From the NCBI RefSeq assembly GCF_008831285.2, contig NC_045138.2, forward strand, positions 42,649,115 to 42,713,114: a DNA stretch of 64,000 bases, in the 5' to 3' direction. The number at the start of each line of letters is the position of its first letter. The stretch's first letter is position 1. Under the pieces are notes generated by a model. It was not told the origin of the DNA. It did not search any database and worked only from the letters and a program-made list of their open reading frames with translations. Of this stretch, positions 10,136-21,164 are shown piece by piece. Origin of the DNA: Nymphaea colorata (taxonomy: Eukaryota > Streptophyta > Magnoliopsida > Nymphaeales > Nymphaeaceae). Position numbers and translations under genes: made by a program.

Positions 10136-12460
10136 GGGCTTGCCACTGTGATCGCCGGCAGCCCAAGAAGCCTGACATTTTTTTTTTCCAAAAATGAACT
10201 TAGGGTTAGGCTTTTCTTTTCATCTTTTCGTTTCATTACAAAGTTTCATCCCCGTCGAGCTCGAGACTGCCTCCTCCAGTCCTCCTCGTTGCCCCTTAGC
10301 TGCCTCCTCCGGTCCTCCCCGTTGTTCATCGCCGTCGCACAGCTGCTCTACTTGCTTCATCATTGGTTGCATCGAGTGCTTCCCCTCCAGAGGGCTGAAC
10401 TCGGCCTTTCTGCTGGCTGGTGTTGTTTTGTCGACTGCCGGGCGCTGGATTCTTCTTCCCATCCATCCTTCTTGCAGGTGCGCCACTTTTCCCTTTCTCC
10501 CTGTCCGTCTCATTCCCTTGTTTCGCATCCTTTTTTTCTTCCCTTTCTTCTTCTGAAGGAAAATAGCAGCCCTCTGTGGTTGTCGGCCTGAGAGGGCTTC
10601 CCTTTCTTCACTTAGATTAAACATGCTTTCTTTCTTCTTCTCAAGCGCACCTACTGATGTTTATCTGAAACTGCTTCTTTCACATGTTCGATTTTGTGTT
10701 TTTTTGTTTTTGTCTAATCGATTCTCTTTTCCAGGGACTGGGAAAGGAGGCAAATCTAGTTTTGACACCTCAATGAAGTAGCAGTAGATACCTTGGGGAC
10801 CTCAGGTTCGTGTAGAGGTTCCCATTCATACAGAATATCTCCACCTTCGATGTTGTCTCCTGCGTGTTGTTGCTCAAATTGAAACTCCAGACTTTTTTTA
10901 TTTGCATGAACTTGAGGACAACCTGCACCCTGCTCTCTTGGACTTCTACAAGAATATAGCCATGCTTTGCTGTTCTATTTATTTTTTTCCACGCATCACA
11001 TTGCCATAGTGTTGAGGGATGAGAACATGAAAGGAAATGTATGTAACGTGTGTCCTGCCTGTTATTTTTCCTGTTTTTCTTTTTTTATTGGTGCTGGCCA
11101 TGCCCAGAAGTGAATTAATTTTGTATTTGGATGCAACTGAGTGTTTGTTTTGTGGTTTTTAATAATTATCTATATGTTAACTAGTGTCATGTCTATGTTT
11201 TACTTGTTTAATCATGTTTATAACCAATTTTAAGTCATTGAATGTGTATATTAAGTAGAGTGTAATTTACATTTCCTTTCCTTTCTAAGTAGACTGATAT
11301 TGTGTTTTTTAGTGGAACTTCTATAGCAGCAATGTAGAATAGGACTAATTATTGAGCATAGTGTATTTTTAGTCTACAAGTTGTTTGATTCATAGTCATA
11401 TTCTATGGTAAGTGTAATGCACTAACCAGCAGTTTTATTAGACTGCCAGCTAGTGTAGGCCCAATTTACAGTAGTTAACTATAGTTTTCTAACATAAAAC
11501 TTGTTTTCTTAGTTATTCTTAATAATTATCTTTCATTTGGATCCATTTTTAGGTGAATATTAGTTTTGGGTGTAAAGTGTTTTTACTATAGTTTCTGATT
11601 TTAGATTAGTATGTATGCACAGTAGCCTGTTTTTTACTATGTCTTCTACTGTGATTTCTGCTACAGTTTGCTAGGGTAAATAGTTATCTTTCATTTGACT
11701 TTGTTTTTAGATGAAAAATGAGTTGTTGACTGCAAGGCATGTCGATTTTAAGGGTGTGACTGTTGGTGACTGCATTTTCAGGTTTATTATTATAGCTGGC
11801 CGTCTCCCTGTAACTGTTATGTTTCCATAATTGAAAATTAATGACATTGGATGTTTGTAATGGAGAAAAATAAAGGTAAGAGAGGCAAGCCAATGCTCTA
11901 CACTGTTACCATCCATGCTCAATGATGTTGGTCTTCATGAATTTAATTCTAATGTGGTTTTGTAGGTCTTTGAGCTTGCCAAAGCCAAGAGGGGAAACAT
12001 TATCAAGACACTCAATTCTTGGACCAGGTTGACTTAACTCCTATTGAGTTGCCAAGGTTAGACTCTTGACATTTATATATTGATATGATTAATGGTACAA
12101 ACTCTGTTTTAGTTGAAATGCTCCTCTTTTAGGTCTGCACATAGAGATCATGTTTTGGTATGTTTGTTTATCAATTAACTTCCCTCAATCTTCAATGTGA
12201 TATATTTTGGTATGTTTGTTTCTTTCAACAAGTTGCAACTTATTCTGTCTTAGTTATTGTTTAACAATAGTTTTAATAGGTTCATTCCTATGATATTGTG
12301 CATCTTGATGGTCTTTCTTATTGTCTTCATTATTTACGTGTGTCATTTCAATTTATGTCAGTTATGTTGCCTGATTCATTTGATAAAGAATATTGTCCAA
12401 CTCCTATTATGGAATCAGTCAAATCATCTACCAAGAGAGAAGTTGTCTCCAAGAGAAAAG

Positions 12461-13030
12461 CCATTTAAGTCGACAAATAAAATCTTGTTTAAGTAGGAAA
12501 ATCAGTGAAGGAAAACAAAGAACTTTATCACTTGCAGTTAGTGACACTGGTGCAACTTATCTATGTATACAAAAATTTGACATGGAGTCTATAAGAAAGT
12601 TGTAAAGGAGAGGAGTTTGTCAAATGCAAACATCGTGGAGAACGACTGAAAGCAAGCAGTGCTCATGGAACTAGCCATTTAAGTCGACAAATAAAATCTT
12701 GTTTAAGTAGGAAAATCAGTAAAGGAAAACAAAGAACTTTATCACTTGTAGTTAGTGACACTGGTGCAACTTCTCTATGTATACAAAAATTTGACATGGA
12801 GTCTATAAGAAGGTTGTAAAGGAGAGGAGTTTGTCAAATGCAAACATTGTGGAGAACGACTGAAAGCAAGCAGTGCTCATGGAGCTAGCCATTTAAGTCG
12901 ACATATAAAATCTTGTTTAAGTAGGAAAATCAGTGAAAGAAAATAAAGAACTGTATCACTTGTAGTTAGTGACTCTGGTGCAACTTCTCTATGTATACAA
13001 CAATTTGACATGGAGTCTATAAGAAAGTTG
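12461..13030 (+). repeat. 214-bp tandem triplication covering the BED finger
   Basis: Copies start at CCATTTAAGTCGACA in 12461, 12675 and 12889, an exact 214-bp spacing. Each runs through AAATCTTGTTTAAGTAGGAAAATC to GACATGGAGTCTATAAGAA. The first two are followed by a stop (GTTGTAAAGG). The third runs on toward the rest of the transposase. Copies differ by a few substitutions. Confidence 0.9.
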
Positions 13031-14768
13031 ATGCCAAAGTGTGTAATAACACACAAGCTTTCGTTCAATTTAGCATAATATAAATATCATAACAAACTTC
13101 TTCAAGCTTGCAACCATAGGTTCATTCCATTTTCTAAAAGAATTTTGAAAAGAAAAATTATGTCAATGTATAAGACTAAGAAAGCACGACTTGAAGGATT
13201 TATAAATGATTCTACGCAATGAGTTTCATTGACATTTGATATGTGGACTTCACAGCAAACATTGGGTTATCTATGCGTGACAGGACAATATGTTGATAGA
13301 TATTGAAAGTTACAGGCTCATATGTTTAATTTTGTACATGTACCCTTGCCACATAATGCAAATAGTTTGTGTGAGGCTTTATGAGAATGCATCTCTAAGT
13401 GGAACATTCGGTCAAAGTTATTTTCTATTACTGCCGATAATTGTTCAATGAATGATAGTGCAATAACTACATTGAGAAGGAACTTAGAAAGAAGAAATCT
13501 TATTCCAATGCAAGGACAACATTTTCATATTCGCTGTGGTGCGCATATTCTAAATCTTATGGTTCAAGATGGTATGCAGGATTTGCATGATACAATTTCA
13601 AAAATTCATGAAAGAGTTAAATATGTAAAGGGATCACCAAAGCGACTACATTCATTTAAGGATTGTATAAGACCAGTGGGCTTGATTGGTATAAAGAATT
13701 TAACTTATGATGTTCCAACTCGATGGAACTCTACATATGTCATGTTGAGAGAGGCATTGTTTTACAAAGATGCATTTCGACATTTAGCTTCTGTAGATCC
13801 AAATTATATAAATTTACCTTTTGATGATGAATGGTCTTATGCAACTACCTTGTGCCAGTTTTTGAAGTTATTCTATAATGTTATAAATATCTTCTCTGCC
13901 ACTAGAAATGTAACAACTAATGTGATTTTTGAAGAAATATAGAAGGTACGCAACCATTTGCGTAAACATCATTTGACAAACAATGATTATATAAGGTCAT
14001 TAGCATACAAAATGCAAGAAAAGTTTGACAAATATTGGAAAAAAGACTATAATGTCCTCTTTGGAATTGCATTTGTCTTAGATCCTAGGTCCAAACTGGG
14101 ATATTTGAAGTATGTGCGTGAGAGCTTAAATGAAGTTGATGCAATAGTACAATATGAAAAAGTAGAGAACAGTCTTTATGAATTGTATGCTGAGTACAAA
14201 AACATGTACGGTACAAACGATGTAGAAAATGAAAATGCAAACAAAGCAATTGTTGATTTTGAAGAAGAGAGAGCTTCAATTTTTTCAAGAGATGCTTTCT
14301 TCACATATTACATGAGTTCTGCATCTCCTCAAGTACCTCACACAGATCTGGAAGCATATTTAACTGATCCAATAGAACGATCTCGGTCTGATGAAGACTT
14401 CAATATATTATCTTGGTGGAAGACAAATGAAAGTAAATATAGAGTTTTATCCAAATTGGCTCGAGATATCTTGGCAATCCCTATATCCATAGTTGCATCT
14501 GAGTCTGCATTCAGTACAACTGGAAGAATCATTAATGATTGTCGATGTTCAACCACTCCTGAAACTGTTGAAGCATTAGTTTGCACACATAGTTGGATTC
14601 ATGATGAAGATATCTCATGCGAAACGTAAGATGTTCAATGTTTAATGTTAAATTTTAATCATTATTTTTGTTTTTTATGATTATACTAACATTGTAGTTT
14701 GCTTGTGGTGATGTGTTTTTTGTAGTTTTGAAGATAAGGAGGAATCTTCTGGTGATGAATTAGCATGA
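12600..14768 (+). pseudogene. hAT transposase pseudogene (BED finger, DDE core, dimerisation domain)
   Basis: The hAT enzyme cuts and pastes its element. A BED zinc finger (VKCKHCGERLKASS, then HLSRHIKSC) is encoded around 12820-12930 with a duplicate about 214 bp earlier. The RNase H-like core includes TFDMWTS (about 13227), ITADNCSMND (about 13430) and TRWNSTY (about 13725). The C-terminal dimerisation region has ILSWWK (about 14405) and SESAFSTTGRIIND (about 14500-14540). In-frame stops occur near 13221, 13303, 13382 and 13940. At least two sit where hAT proteins usually have Trp (TGG to TGA). A last intron is likely: donor GTAAG at 14626, acceptor TTTTTTGTAG ending 14725, then a short acidic exon ending TGA at 14768. 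The enzyme is inactive. Confidence 0.9.
14626..14725 (+). other. predicted last intron of hAT transposase
   Basis: GAAAC|GTAAG and TTTTTTGTAG|TTTTG match plant splice consensus. Joining keeps the frame and adds a short acidic tail (FEDKEESSGDELA) ending at 14768. Without splicing, the frame stops at 14629. Confidence 0.5.
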
Positions 14769-15908
14769 TTTATATTTCATTGTGGTAAAATGTTATAACA
14801 TTTCCTTTACATTTTATAAAATCCCCTTGACACACATGCACACACAAGTTGATGTATGGTTAGTGCCTTATGCCTTAGAATTGGTCATTAAGAACTTTCA
14901 GGAAACGAGTCTGAATAACTTTTTGTCTGTGTAAGATCACTACCATGAAATTGTCGTTAGTTGTCAATAATTGTTCTGTTTTGCTTGTCTACTTCTCTAA
15001 AGAATTAATTTTAAATTCACCTTCAAAAGTTCAGAAAGGCAATGGCAACATGGGTATGGCATTGGATCCTGCTGCACTTTTTTTCCACTGTATCTCCTGA
15101 TAGATATTAACATTTCTCCTTGCCTTTGGCAGCACTATATCTTATAGAAACATGGGTATGGCATTGGGTTTTTTGGGCAGTACTTTGTGAGGAAGCTGGT
15201 GACCATTCTTGGTTGGGCCTCTGTCATATTTCATCTTATCATCTATCATTTTCTTAAGCACGCTCGTAATGGGTATGGCAGCAAACCATTTGTTATTGGT
15301 GCAACTAGTCAAATCACTGATTGTTAACACTAACACAATTAATCTGCTGAACTTCAGGCATCGTTGGCATCAACAAGAGCATTGGATGATCCAGAATCAT
15401 GAATACATGGGATTTTTAAGCATCTATGCAACACTATGTTTATAGCATAGACACTATGCGTTAATCTCCTTGAACATATGCTATTATGTTTTTGATTTTG
15501 TATAGCTTTAAAATACCTGCTCATTTGTACTCCCCGTCCATGTAAGGTTAGAAACAATGAAGGACTGCTCTTGTAAATGGGAGTTTATGTAATGTAATGT
15601 GGTGCCCTGTAACTACGTTTGAGATAAGTTTGTAATTGGTTGTTTCCTGTCAGCCTGTGAACTTTGTCTGCATTCCTCTACGAAGAATTCTTCTGAAAAC
15701 CTTACTTCATATGTTTCAAATATCCTGTATTCTTCTGAAAAATCCCTTATAAAAATTATTGTTATTTTTTTGCATTGAATATAGAAGCAAACTAAGTCGA
15801 GAAACAGGCCCAACCCGATATTACATGGGCCCGGCCCGGCCTGTTTAGAAACGGGCCGGGCTTTGGGCTGGCCCGATACAGTTTCCAGGCTTCAAATGCC
15901 CAGCCCTA

Positions 15909-16690
15909 ATTGGGAGGTAGAGTAGTGATGATCCATGTCCCATTGTGTTCCAAGGCCTTAATTTCTTCCATCATTGCATCCCACCAACATGGATGCTTTA
16001 CAATGTCATCAAATGTGCAAGGTTCTGCATCTTGAATAATGGATCACATAAATGCTGAATGGACAAGTGAAAATTTAGAGATATGCAAATATTTATGACT
16101 AGGATATCAAGTGCCTGTGGCTGCCAAAGTAAGTTGATCAGAGATTGGGATAGGCTTAGACATTGGATTGGAAAACACCATATTAGAATAGATATAGTCT
16201 TGGAGATAGATGGGTTTGTGACGTGGATGGGTAAAGCGGTGAACATCAGTCACTAGAGGTATGGATTGAGTAAGATCTGGGTGGATTGTAGTAGTTCAAA
16301 CTCAAATGGTGGTCAATTTCAACATGCGATGATGGTGAATTCTCAACCAGTGATGCAGAGGTTTCAATGGATGGTGATATTTGGTGAGGATGTGGAATTC
16401 TGTCACCCACTTGCATAAAATGTAAAATCTTCTTCACGTGTTGTGTCCTCTTGGGCCTTTGGTAAAACATGTAATGCTTGTAAACCACGATGGATGTCAC
16501 TATTTTGAAATGGGAGTCAGTCATCATAGAAAATGGCATCATGACTTGTGAAAGACATTGATTTTGGATATCATAAACACAATATCCTTTTTTATTAAAT
16601 GTGATAGGACCCATTCTATCGATTCGAGGGTTGATCATTCATAGCATCTTTACTAAGAGTGATCAATCCAAGATCCAAAACAACTATGCC
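15909..16690 (-). pseudogene. pol: copia integrase C-terminal region and RT start
   Basis: On the minus strand 16500-16690 gives residues typical of the copia integrase end (KKGYCVYDIQNQ, near a GY..YD signature). A low-complexity Ser/Pro/His linker follows (16250-16450). The first RT residues are at 15910-16010 (WWDAMMEEIKALEHNGTW), the conserved opening of copia RT. The frame continues at 10046 on the far side of the hAT element. Scattered stops are present. The integrase catalytic core should lie to the right of 16690 but is not seen. Confidence 0.8.
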
Positions 16691-16699
16691 TAATGCTTA

Positions 16700-19600
16700 A
16701 TATTTTCAGTATTATGCTTCAACCATAATGAACAATGTATAATGCATATGCATATGAACCTTAGTTTAAAATGGAATTGGTTTTTAAAAGCTAAAAGGGA
16801 CCATAAGTGCATCGGTCATAACATGCCTAAAGTGCACATATCAACAATGGTCATGATATGTACCCTATGTCTACATGATGCATGTAATTGAGAAAACTAA
16901 TTTGGAACATGGAATTAGATTTGGAAATTAGAGATGGCATTACGATTCAAACTTGATTTTAGAAGAAATGGAATACTAGATTTGAAAATTGACTTTGGGA
17001 CATGAGCCCAAAAGGATTTTCAATATGGCCAAAAAATAGAATTTGAGAGATAAGTTTAGCAATCAAGTTAGAAGATAGCATTTGAGTTCAAGTTAGAAAC
17101 TTGGATATTGAAAAACAGAGTTGAAAAACTTGTTTAGAACAAGTGGAAGACATAATGCTAGTCTGCAATTGTTTCCTATAAGATGTTGAGGCATTCAGCC
17201 TTCTTCGAATAGGAAGATTCATCTAACAACCCGGATGGTGCAGAACCCATGGTTTCTAAGAGGGAGGTACACGTGTGTAATGGTATTTGTGTTGACTAAC
17301 ATGTGAAGAGATAAAAAATCAAGTGCGTGCGTGCATGACAAACCATTCTATACAACTAGTACGTGAAAACAAACTATATGCAATGCAAAACTAATAAAAA
17401 ACATCACATAATGAGGAAATGAAAGAATACTGAAAAAGGGCAATGTGTGCACTTTGAGATTGCTTAACGACATGGTAGTATTGCCAAGGGTCATCCTAAC
17501 ATGCACGATTCATTTTTTCAATGAATCTTAAAGTGTAGATGAATGTATGATCCTAAGTGAACTATCACAATAAAAAGTAATGTCACACAGAAAAACATAC
17601 CATAGCATGCTAAAATCATAATTTGCAAGCAAGACTACGAAGAGAGCTTTAGGACACATGGAGATAACCAGACGAGCACCCTGAACAAAGATACTAACCA
17701 GCACAAGCAAGACTGACCTCCTAAGCCTGGTATGAAATCTATTCAACACGGAACATAACATTACATGTAAAAGGATGAGGCTACATGGACTATAAATGCA
17801 TGTAATGACATGGAGCATTATGAATCCTATCTATCCACATTGAGAATGCTTGTTCTAGTACTATCGTGCAAAGAATTAGCCAAAAACATACATGAAAAGC
17901 ACAAACATACATTGACCTACCTACTTATTAGAAAAACATAACATAGTATGCACCTTTAAGGAACACAACCTATAATAAAGACAAAACTGACCTAACATAC
18001 CATGAAACTTAACAATGTAGTTTAGATACCTAAATTGGACTGCACATGTTAAGATTCATATCACACTTAAAACAAGGATTGAATGCCGAATCAACAAGTA
18101 GGAACTTGAATTCTACAAAATTGCAAAACAGAATACTTGGTTTGACAGTCAACTTCAGACGAGTGTTGGTTTTACAAAATTAATGCAGATTTAGGTTAGG
18201 CATGGCTGAAAATATATCTCAAAAAACAAAAAATTCTGCAAAACAAAACTTAGTGGGTTGGTAAAATAGCTTAATTTGAGGCAACACAAATCATATAAAA
18301 CCTTCTCAGTTTGACTTGAAATTTGGTGTAAAAAACAGTAAAATTAAGCTATGGTCTAAGTGAAAAGTTATGGCATGCCAAACGAAGAGAAAACATGATT
18401 ATTGCTGAAATAGTAGAAAACTGTGCTGAACTATTCTACTTTAAGTTGAAATTTGATTGTTCAAACAGACATCTTTTGGCTTGAATTATTCAACATAAAA
18501 TTTTGGCATAATAAAATCATTAATCTCAATTTAAACACAATAAAATTAGAGTTGAATATAACGTTACAACATGAGAAACTTGATGAATGTAAAAAATGGA
18601 GCAAAACAAATTATCATGCATGAAAATAAAAGAAATAATAGATGCAAGCTAAATAATTATAACACGACTAGTTACAAGCATGATACATAAAGAGGTTTTG
18701 CATGAATCAAGGTAATCATCCATTGTCATTGCTTTTAGATTCATGAAAACTTATATAAATATGTTATTCATGAAGTAAACGAAACAAAATCTATGTTGGC
18801 CAAGAGAGAAAATGTTGTCCATAAGAATGGATGCCCCTCTTGATGGCCAAATCAAGTATGCGTTGCACATGAAAAAGTTGATTGTAATAATATATAATGC
18901 CATAAATTGAGTGTTTTCTATGGGAGCTAACATCTATATAGATGGTCTGAACCTTTCTACTTCGACTATGATCCATGACAAAACATGAAAATTCTATAGA
19001 TATTTAGGAGAACACTTAATCTACAAAGACAAATTGTTCATCATTGGTCATGAGAACTTTGTAAGAAGAACATAATAGCAAATAAAGCAAATAAGATGGA
19101 GCCTCCATGGAGAACTCCACACACACGCATAGCTGGAATATAAAGAGAAAAAGAAAGATAAAAAGGGATGGCTAGAGAACAAGGTAATAGAGAAAAAAAT
19201 GGATGGTCTACCTCTTTGGCTAGGTTCTTCTTCTTCTTCTTCTCCATCGATCCTCTCTCTTGGACATCCCAACTGACTCTTCCTAGGGGTAGCAAAAGTT
19301 CTACCCCTTCTTTTAAAAACCTGAAAATTGATTAAGTCAAAGAATCTGAAAAGAAGGAATAAAAAACACTAAGAATAAAGATAGAGACACATTTGCAAAT
19401 TGGTTAAGTAAAAAACACTAAGAATGAAGATAGGGACACACTTTATTTACAATGCTGTTGAGTGGCATTTTAGTGAAATTTGGAAAGTTTAAACCCTAAG
19501 TGGGTCGTGATGTATGGTGGCCATGAGGTTAACACTATTAAAAAGCATGATAAGTTAGCTCTAATATGGATGGCCAGGATTATCCTTGGTGCCATCATTT

Positions 19601-20838
19601 TGGAGCTGCAGATTTTGAAACATAGATGTGGATCAAATGTCAAATGAAATGTTTGGATTGAAAATCTTGATCAGGATCATGAATGAAGATTTGGATCTAT
19701 TATGGATAAAAAATTGGATCATAAATTTTAGATTGAAATTATAAATTTGGACATACCAAGCCTAGATAGGCTAGGTCAAATGAGGACTGGTTTTAGTGGA
19801 CTGGGTTCAGTTGATCGTGCCTAATCCAACTAAGACTAGTTTTAATGAAAATGGACTCCATTGACAAGCCCGGTGAATTGGAGTAAGCTCTTGTCTACTG
19901 AGCTAAAAATTGGACCATGTGCGAGTCAAGATGAGATCTGGGCCATGTCTTAGTTGATTTATTTTAGGCAGGTCAAAATGACATGATTGAATTTGACTGG
20001 GTCAGAGTTGCAGACTAAATCCAGTGAGCTAAGCAAGGCTTGGCTTTGTTTGAGATGGGTTCACTTCCTTTCAACACTTTAAATCAGGCATGTATTGAAA
20101 AACTAAGCAGGGTGTGCTCGACAGATCTAAACTTGGCAAGCTTCAACAAACTTGAGATCTAAGTTTACTATAAATCTATTACAGGCACTTTTTTTAGAAC
20201 ATAAGGATTGCAAACCTTGATGATACTTAGACAGGTTGCTAAGGATTGGGGTTCGTGGACCCCTCCAAAGCTATATTTGGCAAGTTTCACACACTTGAGG
20301 TTTTTCAAGGTTTGTCAGGATTATTTCAGGCAAGTTTTGGGAAACTCAATTCCAAGGGTCCTACCAGGTTTAAATTAGTTAGGTCATGGAAGATATGACT
20401 AGGTGGGTTTATTGGAGCTATATTTCATAGTTTTAGTGAAGTTAGGATTGGCATGCCTTGTTGAAGCTATTTTTGACAATTTTGAGAAACTAGGGTTTGA
20501 GGGTCCTATCGAAGCTATTTTAAGCAGGATTTTGAAAGTCAAGAGTATTTTGATTTTTGAGAGGCTATTCTTGTCAAGTATGGTTGTCTTCAAGTCTATG
20601 GATCATATTGAGTTATTTTAGTTAGTTTTTGGAAGTAGATATTTGTGAGCCCCTGTTGAGTATATTTTTAGCAAGTCACACTCTTGTTTGGTGAGCAATA
20701 TTAGATATGACATGCCTAAAAATAGTTTCTAATGGAGTTTGATTTCCAAATTTGGCATGGTTGAGCATCATATCTTAAATCTTAGTTTAATTTACAAAAA
20801 ACAAACTTATGAATTGATCCAAAAGTAGGTTTTCCTAA
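16700..20838 (-). repeat. long gypsy LTR fragment (copy V), promoter-distal part
   Basis: Resembles in order the long LTRs at 39142-45083, 50843-53535 and 60950-62640. It has an AT-rich R/U5-like stretch, a hairpin next to a TATA-like site (19285-19319), then GATCTGGATC- and GGACTGGGTTCAG-rich sequence (19600-20100). The right part was displaced to 29610-29988 by the copia insertion at 20844. The left border with the copia remnant is unclear. Confidence 0.55.
19285..19319 (-). promoter_or_regulatory. LTR copy V TATA-like site with perfect hairpin
   Basis: On the plus strand AGGGGTAG (19285-19292) and CTACCCCT (19301-19308) are perfect inverted arms around an 8-base loop. On the minus strand TTTTTAAAAGAAGGGG lies just upstream. 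The same layout occurs at 42912-42948 with different arm bases. Promoter function is predicted. Confidence 0.45.
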
Positions 20839-20843
20839 AGGAC

Positions 20844-21160
20844 TGAAAGAAATGAGAAACAAGAGAGAGAGGAGATGACGACTCAAGAGGATGAGTAACT
20901 CTCTTGCATTGTTTTCTGCAAGAGTATTTCTTCTCTTATATAGTATGATTTGTAAAACGTTACAAGACTTGGGATAAATACAATGTGTAGTCTAAGTATG
21001 GTAGTACAACAACAATATAACGTTTGAGAGGTAACGTTAAGTTTGAATTCAAAACTTTCTTTCCTTTGTTGAGTAGCTCCTCCATCTAGTGGTCTCTTGC
21101 CAAGTTTAGTGGATTCAATTTCCACTGATTTCTCCTTAACATCGTGGAGAATCTTTCACA
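20844..21160 (-). repeat. copia 3' LTR
   Basis: On the minus strand it begins TGTGAAAGATTCTCCACG and ends near TTTCATTTCTTTCA. It matches 29286-29604 along its full length with scattered substitutions. The open frame in it is an LTR artefact shared by both copies. Confidence 0.95.
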
Positions 21161-21164
21161 CGCT

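Larger units (their letters stand above)
10047..15908 (+). mobile_element. hAT (Ac-like) DNA transposon, 5862 bp, degraded
   Basis: The ends are imperfect 12-bp inverted repeats, TAAGCCTGGGCA (10047-10058) and TGCCCAGCCCTA (15897-15908), matching at 10 of 12 positions. The 8-bp target duplications are ATTGGGAT (10039-10046) and ATTGGGAG (15909-15916), one mismatch. The 8-bp duplication, TIR form and transposase all fit hAT. Subterminal regions are rich in GGGCC/CCGGGC motifs at both ends (10060-10135, 15827-15885). The plus-strand transposase is at 12600-14768. The long 5' region (10140-12400) is GC-rich at first, then AT-rich, like a leader with introns. The insertion lies inside RT of a minus-strand copia element. 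Confidence 0.93.
8310..16690 (-). mobile_element. degraded Ty1/copia element, split by hAT insertion
   Basis: On the minus strand the order from right to left is integrase C-terminal region (about 16250-16690), RT start (15909-16000, continuing at 10046), RT (9250-10046), RNase H (8640-9240) and a probable 3' LTR (8310-8562). This is the INT-RT-RNase H order of Ty1/copia. A 5862-bp hAT element sits in RT, and the reading frame resumes across the insertion once one 8-bp duplication is discounted. Gag, protease, the integrase core and the 5' LTR are not visible. The element is truncated near 16690, where long-LTR sequence begins. Confidence 0.8.

Noticed and set aside
10220-10624. 134-residue open frame on minus and overlapping frames on plus
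   Set aside because: GC-rich, charged low-complexity sequence in the 5' region of the hAT element. Frames are open on several strands at once and none has a known motif, so composition explains them.
20883-21125. 80-residue minus-strand frame repeated at 29325-29570
   Set aside because: Both are the same stretch of the copia LTRs. The conservation reflects LTR identity, not a gene.
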